From NCBI GenBank assembly GCA_026129135.1, contig JAHCIQ010000003.1, positions 1 to 64,000 on the forward strand: a DNA stretch of 64,000 nucleotides. Direction: 5' to 3'. Origin of the DNA: Cyanobacteria bacterium TGS_CYA1. GTDB lineage: Bacteria; Cyanobacteriota; Vampirovibrionia; Obscuribacterales; Obscuribacteraceae. The position numbers were made by a program, and so were the translations under genes. The notes beneath the pieces were generated by a model. The model searched no databases. It was given only the letters and a program-made list of their open reading frames with translations, and was not told where the DNA came from. Below, one piece after another: positions 17,997 to 27,223 of this stretch (its first letter is position 1; each line of letters begins with the position of its first letter).

Positions 17997-19436
17997 CTAC
18001 CCTGGTTGCGTCTGGAGTGCACCAGATTTGATGGCGTCGAGTAACCTGTTGTAGTCCCTCTCATTTTGAATAGAGTACGTCTCAGCAAAGTTAGCCACCG
18101 CTTCTGGTAGCACTTTTGCTTTGCCAATATATCCGCTAAGAATAGCAGGATCGCCTGAACGCGCATGCGCGCGAGCTAGAGCCCATCCGCACTTTTGAGC
18201 GTAAATTAGCATTTCTTGCGCAGAGAATGTCTCAACTGGAATTTTTACTTTGACATCGCGCAGTTGTCGCACATAGTAGTGTTTATTTTGCAAAAGTCCG
18301 ATGAAGTGTCCAAGGAAAACATCACTAGCGGCTTGCATGAGACGCTGACCAAAAACCACGCGTTCTCCATGCGACTGAAACGGTGGATATCCCGAGTATG
18401 GCTCCAAGACAGATTTTCTGGCTTCCTTGACTTGCAAGAACAACGGATCATTTTCGGCTGCAAAAAACAAAACGATCAAACACATCGTTCCCACGCTACC
18501 AACGCCGACGACCTTGATTGCCGTGTCGACATACTCGTAGTGATCGAATAAGACTCGCCGTTCCATTGGCAAAGAAAGACGGTAATCTTCAATGCCTGCC
18601 ATAATGGCTTTTTGAAACTCGGGGGTGTGATACCTTTCGTCGTGATAAATCAAAGGAGGCTGATCTTTAATTCCTGGCTTACCATTGACGATATGACCAA
18701 GTTTGACGAATTCTGTCAGCCCATCTCGCGCCATCGCTTTCTTTAAGTCTTTTCGACGCTGTTCTTGAAATTTTCTATCACGACTGCGATCGATCAATTC
18801 TTCATAACACAAGAAGTCGTACCAGGCTGATAAAGATGGCATCTGAGCGAGCGCCAACATGCGCTCGCGGTAGCATTCGACCATTCTAATTGCAGCCGCG
18901 CGACATTCTGATTTTTTGTGCCCATTGTGTTTACTGGCAATCACAAAACTTGCTGCCAATCTTTTGAGATCCCACTCCCAAGGAGCCGGGAAGGTTTCAT
19001 CAAAATCGTTTATATCGAAAATTACATTCCGCTCCGGCGTAGCGAATGCGCCAAAGTTGCACAAGTGACTGTCTCCGCAACATTGCACCGCATAACCGGT
19101 ATCGGGAGTTTGTACCAAGTCGGCCGCCATTATTACAGCCGATCCTCTGAAAAAGGCAAAGGGCGACGTCGACATTCGTCCGTATCTGATAGGCAAAAGA
19201 GATTCAATTCGCCCCTGGCTCGATTCGATCAAAAGCTCTATTGGATCTCGGCGTTTTTTCCAATCTACCTGGTATTGCGAGTGCTCTTCTCGAGGGCATT
19301 TTTCCCGCATTGCCCTTCCTACCTCAAATCGATCCTTGCGCGTGCGCAGATGAGCGCATTTCTCAAGATAGTCGGCGTGAATAGCAGAGCTGTGTATCTG
19401 TTTAGTATTAATTACCTTTTGAGGTTTCTTTTTCAT
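17997..19436 (-). CDS. DUF2252 family protein
   Basis: The sequence matches the DUF2252 family by its order of conserved blocks: RYGRMSTSPFAFFRGSA, CCGDSHLCNFG, VIFDINDFDET, PWEWDLKRLAAS, VGVGSVGTMC and the ending WALARAHARSGDP. GDSHxxN followed by DxNDFDE resembles the catalytic layout of phosphotransferases of the kinase/APH type, which hints at an ATP-dependent transfer; this is inference. The frame opens at 19613, overlapping the divergent gene, but the first 59 residues do not look like the family, so I use the ATG at 19434-19436. It is cotranscribed with the PD-(D/E)xK-like gene downstream. Confidence 0.85.
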   Translation of the reverse strand: MKKKPQKVINTKQIHSSAIHADYLEKCAHLRTRKDRFEVGRAMREKCPREEHSQYQVDWKKRRDPIELLIESSQGRIESLLPIRYGRMSTSPFAFFRGSAVIMAADLVQTPDTGYAVQCCGDSHLCNFGAFATPERNVIFDINDFDETFPAPWEWDLKRLAASFVIASKHNGHKKSECRAAAIRMVECYRERMLALAQMPSLSAWYDFLCYEELIDRSRDRKFQEQRRKDLKKAMARDGLTEFVKLGHIVNGKPGIKDQPPLIYHDERYHTPEFQKAIMAGIEDYRLSLPMERRVLFDHYEYVDTAIKVVGVGSVGTMCLIVLFFAAENDPLFLQVKEARKSVLEPYSGYPPFQSHGERVVFGQRLMQAASDVFLGHFIGLLQNKHYYVRQLRDVKVKIPVETFSAQEMLIYAQKCGWALARAHARSGDPAILSGYIGKAKVLPEAVANFAETYSIQNERDYNRLLDAIKSGALQTQPG

Positions 19437-19569
19437 CAAGTATTCATCTCTATATAAATAAATGGTTTCTACCCCACCCAATACTCTACAAAACAAGATT
19501 GCAAACAGGAAACAATGAATGTGGACTAGAATAGAAGGTGCCTTACCGAGTTTATGAGGACCAAAATTC

Positions 19570-20514
19570 ATGATGAAAACAAGAGCCATATTGGTGCTTC
19601 CATTGTTTTTCATGGCATGTTGCCCGACTTCAGCAGTCGGTGAAAATATGGCGGTTTTACAAGAGTCAAAACCGCTCGTAACAAGAGCTGGTGCCTGGCA
19701 TACTTGGAACGATCACATTCATCTCAAAGCCGGTCAAGATAAGCGGTCTTTGAGCCTGATATTTACTAACGGCGTCGACGGAAGACCGAAATTTACTGAC
19801 CTTGCGGTAGAGCTAAACCGAAAACCGTTTGCTACATTCAAGAATTTTAGCGGTGGAGACAAATTTACACTCGATTTGACAGGACAATTGTCGACAGGAA
19901 ATACGCCAATAATGGTGAAAGGCTTCGGACCGTCTGGCGCGCGGTTGAATTGGAAAGTATTTATTTCAAGACCCGAGATATCCGAAGTGAAGCCGGACCC
20001 TATGAGCGCTGTCGATAAGGTCACTATATTGGGCAAAAATTTTTCGGAGCGCCCTGAACAAGTTAAGGTGTATATAGGCAAAAAGCATGTCAAACCACTA
20101 AATAGTACTGAAGGAAAAATAGAGTTTATGCCTCTGGCACTTCAGGAAAGCAGTAGTACGAATTTAATTGTTGCAGTATCAGAAGTGAAAAGTGCTCCAG
20201 TCAGAGTCACCATGCGCTCATTACCCCATATTAAACGTATCAATTTACTAGCCGCACCGCCCGAACACCCCGTCATAATAAGCGGAAGCGGTTTTTCGCC
20301 AGTTGTAGCTGAGAACGTGGTCACCTTTGGAAAAATCAAGGCTCATGTGATTTCTGCCACTGAATCCAGTATCACTTGTATAATTCCCAACATGCATTTT
20401 CCAAAATGGCATGTGCCTATTGTCGTGACTACAAACGGCATTCACTCAAAAGAAAGAGCTTATATCCACGTTGACGTTAGGTTGATTGAAAACGAAGGCG
20501 TTCCAATGAGATAG
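19570..20514 (+). CDS. Exported IPT/TIG-domain protein, paralogue A
   Basis: A 314-residue protein with a signal peptide (residues 1-24), a beta-rich N-terminal domain of about 110 residues and two IPT/TIG immunoglobulin-like repeats (about 135-215: EVKPDPMSAVDKVTILGKNF; about 219-300: HPVIISGSGFSPVVAENVVTFG). TIG domains usually act as spacers or binding modules in surface or periplasmic proteins. The start has GAGG upstream (tgaggaccaaaattcATG). It is divergent from the DUF2252 gene. The 335-residue protein at 61560 has the same architecture, so they are paralogues. Confidence 0.8.
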   Translation: MMKTRAILVLPLFFMACCPTSAVGENMAVLQESKPLVTRAGAWHTWNDHIHLKAGQDKRSLSLIFTNGVDGRPKFTDLAVELNRKPFATFKNFSGGDKFTLDLTGQLSTGNTPIMVKGFGPSGARLNWKVFISRPEISEVKPDPMSAVDKVTILGKNFSERPEQVKVYIGKKHVKPLNSTEGKIEFMPLALQESSSTNLIVAVSEVKSAPVRVTMRSLPHIKRINLLAAPPEHPVIISGSGFSPVVAENVVTFGKIKAHVISATESSITCIIPNMHFPKWHVPIVVTTNGIHSKERAYIHVDVRLIENEGVPMR

Positions 20515-20560
20515 GATCAACGATTTGACAAAATGGCTAGTTGGTAGTCAATTCAAGTGT

Positions 20561-20848
20561 TCAATTTTCTTCCTTGCGCAATTTGCCATCAAGAATGAAA
20601 GTGCCGAACGGAACAATCGCAGCGACGAAGACACCAGAAATCTTTTTCATGCCCCACTTGTATTCAAGCAGCGCACGAATCATCGCAATAACATAGGCGA
20701 TGAAAAGGAAGCCATGAATACTTCCCACCACGGTCACAGCAAGGGGATATCCGGCTGCATATTTGAGGGGCATAGCGATGAAAAGCAATACGATAAAAGA
20801 AATTCCTTCTGCAATTCCGACCATTCGCAATTGACGAATTTTGTTCAT
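20561..20848 (-). CDS. DUF3817 small membrane protein
   Basis: A 95-residue protein with three hydrophobic segments and the DUF3817 pattern: RMVGIAEGISFIVLL, MPLKYAAGYPLAVTVVGSIH, GFLFIAYV, ending near GTFILDGKL. Family function is unknown; members are integral inner membrane proteins of about 90-110 residues, so this one is full length. It lies 95 bases downstream of the metallopeptidase gene on the same strand. Confidence 0.85.
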   Translation of the reverse strand: MNKIRQLRMVGIAEGISFIVLLFIAMPLKYAAGYPLAVTVVGSIHGFLFIAYVIAMIRALLEYKWGMKKISGVFVAAIVPFGTFILDGKLRKEEN

Positions 20849-20943
20849 TTCGTTGTTTCAATTCTCCAGCATAAACCGCATATGGTGCGGCCCATTTATG
20901 ATAGAACATCAGGATTGTCACGTGCAACCATTTGAGTCCGGGA

Positions 20944-22152
20944 TTAAGCTTGCGGCACCAACTTTCCGTCGAAATTGCGTTTCATGACTCCGGGTCCGTA
21001 TCTCAGGTCGATTTCTTTTTGGTCCAATTCTTTGGCGCGGAAATACATTTCTCGATTGTTTTGCAAAAGATCCAAGCGCGCCTGAGATCCACCCCTGAAC
21101 TGCGCAAGAGCTTCGGCTTCCATTTCTGTGGGGGTGTCGAAATAGTCGCTAGACGGCTTCACTTTTGCCGCCTCTCGCATTTGCTCGTTGGTCATGGAAT
21201 GAGCCTGAGAGCGGTCTTGCACTACTTTTCCTTCGCTGTCCAGAAACTGTCCGTTTTTGTTCACTCGGTACCAGTCAGTCAAATTCCCGCTTTCGTCGAC
21301 AGCTCTAGTGTACATTTTGTTGTCTTGCGTTCTCAAGCCCCATGGTGTGTAGAGTTCGCCTGGTTTTCCAGTGTGCGCCACATCCAGTTTGTCCCATCCC
21401 ATGCTGTTAGCTACACTTTCCGGAATGCCGTCAACTCCATAAACGTTTGCCTGCGTGTTATGGGTGGTTTCGTGCTTAATTGTCTCAATCTGCATCGCGG
21501 GACTGAGTTTTTCAAAACCGGGATAAATTATTATACGTCTTCCACCTTCGGAGTCTTGCTCGTGCTCTGCAACAGTCTGCTCATGACCATCCTGGGGCTC
21601 CCTCAAATCCTTGTCGGCGAACTGTATTTCCATGCGGGACTGTCTGCCAGGCAAGGTCAACTGTCCTGGGCGGGATCTCGATAGCCCAGCTTCCAGCGCG
21701 TCCAGTTCCGCGTTAGTAGGCATTCTCGATTTGATATCCTCGGTGCTGCCATCACTGTTGGTGCGTGTTCCTATTTTTTCGCCGGGAGCAGTGAAAGTGA
21801 TGCCGTAGAGTCCTTGAAGCCGGGACATGCGTTGTCTGAGCGCACTGTCTGCGTCTGGTGGTTCAGCTGTCTCGGTCCTGTCTGCCGGCTCAGCCGTTTC
21901 CGCCCGGTCAGAGACGGGTATCACGGGCAATGTGTCTACATTTCGAGCCAGATCTGTCAGTTCGGAGCCGGTCTGCACGAAGCCGACATTCGGTAGAACC
22001 CCTTTTGTCACGCACTCCTGCGGCCGAGCAAATGTGCTTGGGTCAGGCATACTGGTGTACATTTCAAAACCGGTCGAATTGGCAGTACCATCTGTGGCGT
22101 TTCCGCCAGCATCGCAAATCTCAGGTCCTGGTGATTCTCCAGTTTGGGACAT
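20944..22152 (-). CDS. Putative zinc metallopeptidase with HETTH motif
   Basis: I do not recognise the family, but residues 227-231 are HETTH in the context IETIKHETTHNTQANVYG, a good HExxH zincin site with His227, Glu228 and His231; a third ligand may be a Glu in TPTEMEAEALAQF. The N-terminal 105 residues are low-complexity (Thr/Ala/Glu/Pro) and there is no signal peptide. The residues after the motif (VANSMGWDKLD, GLRTQDNKMYTRAVDE) may form the substrate part. Short disordered N-terminus plus a zincin is common in secreted effectors delivered without Sec; that is only a guess. No immunity-like or secretion gene is adjacent. Confidence 0.7.
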   Translation of the reverse strand: MSQTGESPGPEICDAGGNATDGTANSTGFEMYTSMPDPSTFARPQECVTKGVLPNVGFVQTGSELTDLARNVDTLPVIPVSDRAETAEPADRTETAEPPDADSALRQRMSRLQGLYGITFTAPGEKIGTRTNSDGSTEDIKSRMPTNAELDALEAGLSRSRPGQLTLPGRQSRMEIQFADKDLREPQDGHEQTVAEHEQDSEGGRRIIIYPGFEKLSPAMQIETIKHETTHNTQANVYGVDGIPESVANSMGWDKLDVAHTGKPGELYTPWGLRTQDNKMYTRAVDESGNLTDWYRVNKNGQFLDSEGKVVQDRSQAHSMTNEQMREAAKVKPSSDYFDTPTEMEAEALAQFRGGSQARLDLLQNNREMYFRAKELDQKEIDLRYGPGVMKRNFDGKLVPQA

Positions 22153-22455
22153 ATTCTGCTTGTTGGTAAGTGAAAAACAGGAAGCTAAAGACCATATACC
22201 AGTTATTTGCGGTTATCAAGCTATAAATTAGGCTGAAGTTCTTTTTTTTATATTAATTCGGTGACCCGGAAATCTGGCAAATTTAGCGTAATTCGTTTCC
22301 AGTCCGTCGGCACTTATTTCAGAAATGCCACCAAAAATAGCGGCACCAGATTCTTCATCATCGATAGTGGCGCACATCTTGTCGATACTAAATGTGGTGC
22401 TCAGTCGTTTTTAATTCGGGATTTCAAGAGTGTAAAATGGCAAGCGAGAAAGGAA
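22153..22455. other. Intergenic region between divergent genes
   Basis: About 300 bases between the metallopeptidase start and the most likely start of the FtsH-exterior-like gene. A plus-strand frame is open back to a GTG at 22261, but its sequence has no family features and no ribosome site, so I treat it as leader. Both promoters must lie here; I see no convincing boxes. Confidence 0.4.
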
Positions 22456-22851
22456 ATGACAATTACGATCCCTCGAAAATATGCAACCACCTGGGTAGTT
22501 TTTTTGATTCTGCTTTTTGTTGTTGTATTGGTTTTCTACATAACGCCGCGCAGCTCAAAACCGGAGTATGCAATGAGTGTCGGTGAGTTGAAGAGAATAA
22601 TTCGCGAATCTCCAGCAGAAATAATTTCTGTAATTGTTTTCGACAGTGAACCCTTGGTTGTAGTGAGACTCAAAAGCAAATCATCTGCAAAGCAAGTGAT
22701 AGTGCCAAATGAACAGAAGTCTGAATTATTGAAAGATTTTCAAAGCGCACGAATTAAAATCCAGATTGCGCCTCCAGATAAAGCAGATAAGTGGATAGGT
22801 GTACGTGCTCCAGGATTGTCTGTTGATATCGATCTCAAACAGAACAAGTAA
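22456..22851 (+). CDS. Lone FtsH-exterior-like domain membrane protein
   Basis: Starting at the ATG at 22456 the product is 131 residues: a single membrane segment (about 10-32, WVVFLILLFVVVLVFYI) followed by a small alpha/beta domain of the FtsH periplasmic type (MSVGELKRIIRESPAEIISV, then VVVRLKSKSSAKQVIVPNEQ). There is no AAA or protease part, so it would be an isolated exterior domain. GAAAGGA lies directly before the ATG; the spacing is short. A longer in-frame start at 22261 (GTG) is possible but poorly supported. The 35661 protein is of the same type. Confidence 0.65.
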   Translation: MTITIPRKYATTWVVFLILLFVVVLVFYITPRSSKPEYAMSVGELKRIIRESPAEIISVIVFDSEPLVVVRLKSKSSAKQVIVPNEQKSELLKDFQSARIKIQIAPPDKADKWIGVRAPGLSVDIDLKQNK

Positions 22852-22892
22852 GCATTTATGGCAGACGGTTTGAAAGTTGCTTCCAGGAAAAG

Positions 22893-23804
22893 TTATTTTT
22901 CTTTGGTGGCATCAATTACTTCTGCCGCGCCTCTGTTGCTGGTGTAATAAATTCTGATTCTGGGATGTCCCTTTGGATCCGGACCAACATATTTGCCAGG
23001 CTTCAACGTCCAGCCATCGGGCATACTGGTAAGACCGCCAGTCCATACGATATCACCTGAGCCCGTCAAGCTGTAAGGGTGAAAAGAGCCTTGCTGGCTT
23101 GAAAAGCCTTTGTATGTGCCGCCTCTGATTTCAATTGTTCCTATGTGGATGTACCTTCCAACCGAAATCTTATTGCAAGTATAAAGTCCATCTGGAGGTG
23201 CACCAATTCCCTTCAATCCGTCTGTGTATGGAGCTTGTGCGTGAGTTGCTTGAGCCGGTGGATTTTGATTCTGATTTACTGGAAAAACCGGAGCAATATT
23301 GTGCGGCGCTGCTGGAGCTTTGGCAGGGGTGTTTGTAGCATGGTTGGTGGCGTTGTCAGCACCGTTAAGTTGCGCTCTGGTGTACCACACTCCCACTCCC
23401 TCGCTATATCCGGCGTGAGAGTCCAGGCGCACTTTGACCAGGTCTCCTTTTTCTTCGAGGATAGTACCTGTCTGGTTGCCTATTTTTACTTGTTTGCCTT
23501 GCGTCGGGGCATTTGCACCCTGTGTCGTAGCTCCATTTTTGTTGTCGCCTCCTGGAGCAGCTGTAGTAGGCGCTACGCCGCTGGTGACTTTGTGCTCCGT
23601 TTTGTCGTACCAGACGCCCACCCCTTCGCTGTAGCCAGTTTGAGAGTCTAGACGTACTTTGACAAGATTTCCTTTCTCCTCAATAATGACGCCCGATTGG
23701 TTGGCGGCACCTACAAATACACGTTCACCTGGTTGGAAAGCCCATGCCTCTGAAATTCCCAACACAGAGAGCGTAGCGACCATTATTAACGCGAATTTTT
23801 TCAC
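22893..23804 (-). CDS. Exported protein with two SH3-like repeats
   Basis: The mature protein has two copies of a short beta module (ERVFVGAANQSGVIIEEKGN and KQVKIGNQTGTILEEKGDLV, each followed by VKVRLDS..GYSEGVGVWY), similar to SH3/KOW-like folds. After a Pro/Asn/Ala-rich linker comes a C-terminal domain of about 110 residues (DGLYTCNKISVGRYIHIGTI). I use the GTG at 23802-23804: GGAG lies seven bases upstream and the signal peptide (VKKFALIMVATLSVLGISEA) starts there; the ATG at 23837 has no ribosome site. The gene immediately follows the 23841 membrane protein gene on the same strand. Function unknown. Confidence 0.75.
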   Translation of the reverse strand: MKKFALIMVATLSVLGISEAWAFQPGERVFVGAANQSGVIIEEKGNLVKVRLDSQTGYSEGVGVWYDKTEHKVTSGVAPTTAAPGGDNKNGATTQGANAPTQGKQVKIGNQTGTILEEKGDLVKVRLDSHAGYSEGVGVWYTRAQLNGADNATNHATNTPAKAPAAPHNIAPVFPVNQNQNPPAQATHAQAPYTDGLKGIGAPPDGLYTCNKISVGRYIHIGTIEIRGGTYKGFSSQQGSFHPYSLTGSGDIVWTGGLTSMPDGWTLKPGKYVGPDPKGHPRIRIYYTSNRGAAEVIDATKEK

Positions 23805-23840
23805 TATTTGTCTCCAGAAGAGACCAGATTTTAACATGTC

Positions 23841-24827
23841 TTAAGTTGGTTTAGACCCTTTTGTTGTTGTCTCGTGCCCATAGCCCAACAATTTTTGTCC
23901 AATAGGCTCTTTAGCGGAGGCGTAAATAGAAAACCTTCCCTCTTTCGTTTTTAACGTCAGAAGTGGTCCGAACCGGCTGACTGATACTAGATCCAATGGC
24001 AATGTGAAAGCAGAATTGCGCGTTTTCAAATATATCGAATTTCTGCCAATGCGCACAATTTGGGGAATTCTATTGTAGTGATACCACACGAACGCGTAAG
24101 CAACAAAACCGATAAGAAGCACCGGCAAAAATGTAATCAGCAATTCAATCACTTTTAAATGCGTAGAAAAGAAAAGCCATTTCAATGGACCGAAAGTGAC
24201 TGCCACCATAATGGCAAACACAGCAATCATCGGTGTATCAAAAATACCGTACGGCACACAGAAGCTTGTCTCATAAGTATCCACGCCTTTAGCCAGGTGA
24301 CTCTTGATTATTTGAATCAATGTTTCACACTCTGACAATTCACGACCGAGAAAAAACAATTCTCCGTTTTTACACACAATGACATATTCATCCTGTCCCA
24401 AATCTGAGTTTTTAACTGGAAAAACTGCATCGATTTCGAGCCAACGTAATTTACGCTTATACGCTAAAGACCGAAGCTCCAGTCCATCATTGCTGATTAG
24501 CGCCACCATAATTTTGCGCAAATGATGGCTGAATGTCCAGGCAAAAACAGAGAGAGCTGCAAACCATACGCTTAGCGTAAGCAATAGCATTTTGATCAAA
24601 GCAAGATCCATGGCATGCACTGAAAAAATCCAGACCAGCATCATGACAGGTAACTGAACCAGAAACAAAACCTGCGCCATCAAGCATTGATTGGTGTAAT
24701 TATTAGGTTTAAGCTTGATTGCCCAGATATGCGATCTTTGCCACCACTGCTTTTGTGCCTCTTTGCTGAGTCGATGTTCAGTGGTTCCTGCAGGAAGTTG
24801 TTTTGACTGTTTGCTCGATGAGTCCAT
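23841..24827 (-). CDS. Four-TM membrane protein with two PH-like parts
   Basis: A 328-residue membrane protein with two pairs of membrane segments (about 48-72/80-100 and 205-225/235-258). Each pair is followed by a small soluble domain with the bacterial PH-like look (LISNDGLELRSLAYKRKLRW then IDAVFPVK; VRIGRNSIYLKTRNSAFTLP then SRFGPLLTLKTKEG), so it appears to be an internal duplication of the unit seen once at 16041. Function unknown. It is the first gene of a probable operon with the SH3-like protein. Confidence 0.7.
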   Translation of the reverse strand: MDSSSKQSKQLPAGTTEHRLSKEAQKQWWQRSHIWAIKLKPNNYTNQCLMAQVLFLVQLPVMMLVWIFSVHAMDLALIKMLLLTLSVWFAALSVFAWTFSHHLRKIMVALISNDGLELRSLAYKRKLRWLEIDAVFPVKNSDLGQDEYVIVCKNGELFFLGRELSECETLIQIIKSHLAKGVDTYETSFCVPYGIFDTPMIAVFAIMVAVTFGPLKWLFFSTHLKVIELLITFLPVLLIGFVAYAFVWYHYNRIPQIVRIGRNSIYLKTRNSAFTLPLDLVSVSRFGPLLTLKTKEGRFSIYASAKEPIGQKLLGYGHETTTKGSKPT

Positions 24828-24980
24828 TTAGGTTTCGATTTTAAGAATTGACGATGTTGGCTGAATGAACTTCTTTTACCCATATATAGATGATAACAAT
24901 AAAGGAAAAACCGGGTATTCTTTTGAGATGATATCTCCTGGCTAACCGGATTAGAAAATGTTCCATTGCAAGAGGAAAAA

Positions 24981-26696
24981 ATGAGACAGCTATTTAAAAT
25001 GAGTGCTTATGCAATTCTTTCTTGCATAGTATTAAATTTTTCCTTCGATGTTCAATCTGCAGCTGCAAAAAGTGAGTCGAATGCTCCATGGTGGAAAAGC
25101 GCAGTTTTCTATGAAGTTTATCCGCGCAGCTTTGCCGACGCGAAAAACACTGGCACAGGAAATCTTGCAGGCATCACATCTAAGCTCGATTATCTGCAGG
25201 AGTTAGGAGTTGATGCAATTTGGATAACACCGTGCTATCCATCGCCCCAAGTTGATTTTGGTTACGATATTTCTGACTATTGCAATATAGCTCCTGAATA
25301 CGGAACGCTGGAAGATTTTGACAAATTGGTGGCAGAAGCAAAAAAAAGAGACATCAAAATTCTGATGGATTTTGTGATGAATCACACATCAGATAAACAC
25401 CCTTGGTTTGTTGAATCGGCCTCGTCGAAAAACAGTCCCAAACGCGATTGGTATATTTGGCGCGATGGAAAGAATGGAGAAGTTCCAAACAATTGGCAAT
25501 CGATCTTTGGACATTCGGCTTGGAAATTGGATCCAAAAACGAATCAGTATTACTATCACATTTTTTACACAGAGCAGCCCGATTTAAATTGGCGTAATAA
25601 AGAAGTACGCAAAGCAATGTACGACGTAGCTAGATTCTGGCTCGACCGTGGCGTGGCTGGATTCAGGATGGATGCGGTCGGCGTTTTATTCGAAGATCCT
25701 GCGCTCAAAGACAATCCTCTTATAAAAGATGGAAAGCCAAATGCATATGGTGACCCCGCCATGCAAAACAAATACAATGATAATCTGCCTGAGATTCATG
25801 AAGTATTTCGAGAGCTGCGCAGTGTTTTAGATTCATATCCAAATAATCCTGTGCTCATAGGCGAAACCACTGTAAAGACTGAAGCAGAAATCAAAAATCT
25901 CTACGGTGAAAAGCATGACGAAATTCAGTTGCCCATGAATTTCTTTTTTGCTTATTTGAATAAATTGTCGGCACCAGATTTTCGCAAACGTATCGAAGAA
26001 GCTGAGAAAATGTCAATATCCGACTGGCCTCTTTATTTTTTCAGTAATCATGACGAGCGAAGACACTACGATAGATACGGCGACAATAAGCACAACGACC
26101 AAATAGCAAAGCTGACAGCTGCTCTTTTACTCACTCTGCGTGGGTCACCAATTCTTTATTATGGCGAAGAACTTGGGATGAAGAATAACGATCCAAAATC
26201 GATTGAAGAAGTTAAAGACCCAATTGGTAAATTAGGCTGGCCAAATTTCAAAGGTCGCGATGGCGAACGTACTCCCATGCAATGGAACGCTTGTAAAAAT
26301 GCCGGTTTCAGCGATGTTGACCCATGGTTGCCTGTTCCACCGTCATACGTTAATTGCAATGTCGAATCTGAAAGAAAGGATCCAGATTCGATTTTGAATT
26401 TCTACAAAACGTTGATTAAATTGAGACGCGATAACGGAGCTTTAAGTCAAGGACAACTAAAACTCTTGGATCAAGATCCGCATGTACTGTCATATGTGCG
26501 CCATACGAAGAAGCAAGAAATTCTAATTTGCTTAAACATGTCTTCTGAAAAACAGGAATTTGATCTGACGAAAATTTCTCAGAAATCATCACTAAAAACT
26601 TTATTCACAACGATGAAGGACGATCAATCGCATGAGCTCAGTTCCAAATTAGTTTTGGAACCATTTGCCGTTTATCTGGGCGAGATCCCGAAGTAA
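24981..26696 (+). CDS. Exported GH13 alpha-glucosidase
   Basis: A 571-residue glycoside hydrolase of family 13. Residues 1-30 form a signal peptide, so it should act in the periplasm or outside on maltose, isomaltose or trehalose-type sugars. The four GH13 regions are intact: DFVMNHTSD (130-138), GFRMDAVG with nucleophile Asp231, GETT with acid/base Glu295, and FSNHDE with Asp358. YEVYPRSFAD and PILYYGEELGM are typical of the oligo-glucosidase/trehalose synthase branch. I use the ATG at 24981 with GAGG five to six bases before it, not the upstream TTG (24966). Exact substrate cannot be told; no sugar transporter is adjacent. Confidence 0.92.
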   Translation: MRQLFKMSAYAILSCIVLNFSFDVQSAAAKSESNAPWWKSAVFYEVYPRSFADAKNTGTGNLAGITSKLDYLQELGVDAIWITPCYPSPQVDFGYDISDYCNIAPEYGTLEDFDKLVAEAKKRDIKILMDFVMNHTSDKHPWFVESASSKNSPKRDWYIWRDGKNGEVPNNWQSIFGHSAWKLDPKTNQYYYHIFYTEQPDLNWRNKEVRKAMYDVARFWLDRGVAGFRMDAVGVLFEDPALKDNPLIKDGKPNAYGDPAMQNKYNDNLPEIHEVFRELRSVLDSYPNNPVLIGETTVKTEAEIKNLYGEKHDEIQLPMNFFFAYLNKLSAPDFRKRIEEAEKMSISDWPLYFFSNHDERRHYDRYGDNKHNDQIAKLTAALLLTLRGSPILYYGEELGMKNNDPKSIEEVKDPIGKLGWPNFKGRDGERTPMQWNACKNAGFSDVDPWLPVPPSYVNCNVESERKDPDSILNFYKTLIKLRRDNGALSQGQLKLLDQDPHVLSYVRHTKKQEILICLNMSSEKQEFDLTKISQKSSLKTLFTTMKDDQSHELSSKLVLEPFAVYLGEIPK

Positions 26697-26835
26697 GTCG
26701 CTTTTTCAAAGTACCAGGTTGTCATTTTAATATAAGTTGGTCAAAACTGGTTTCCTAATTTGGTAATTTTTGACCATTGATGTACCCCAGTGAAGCCTGC
26801 GGTTATAGAATCGGTCGAAGAAGGCTTTTGGGAAG

Positions 26836-27168
26836 CTAAATTTGCAAAGTCTGTGATAAGAAGAAGCTAGAACCATCAGTAAATTGAATTTGTCCTCCAG
26901 CTTTTCTGAATTCATCCAACGTGATTTTTACGGAAGCTATAGCTGCTGTCAAAACATACAGAGAACTATTTCCGCCCAGTGGAACAACATCCACCAAGCC
27001 ATCTATTCCTCTTAAACACCACCAACACGGCTCAGTCTCTTTATCCCCTATATCATAGACCGGCGCGGTAATAAAGATCCTTCCCTTCCGAGACCCGCCA
27101 TTCGGAAAGTTAAATATCACCATCTCTTCAGCAATAATTTGGGAATTTTCAATACTATGGAAACTCAC
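26836..27168 (-). CDS. Small conserved protein, DUF6968-like
   Basis: A 110-residue soluble protein (ENSQIIAEEMVIFNFPNGGS, IFITAPVYD, EPCWWCLRGIDG, SLYVLTAAIASVKITL) that resembles the small DUF6968-type proteins, which often have this alternation of a charged first strand, a Cys-containing middle and a helical end; the match is from memory and is uncertain. It starts at GTG with GAGG seven bases upstream. No functional hint comes from its neighbours. Confidence 0.6.
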   Translation of the reverse strand: MSFHSIENSQIIAEEMVIFNFPNGGSRKGRIFITAPVYDIGDKETEPCWWCLRGIDGLVDVVPLGGNSSLYVLTAAIASVKITLDEFRKAGGQIQFTDGSSFFLSQTLQI

Positions 27169-27223
27169 TTTTAAACCTCAAAAAAGAGAGCTAATATTGA
27201 ATTCACTCTCTGGCCAGTCAAAT

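Noticed and set aside
18216-19457. Plus-strand frames opposite DUF2252
   Set aside because: Antisense shadows of a conserved family gene, without ribosome sites.
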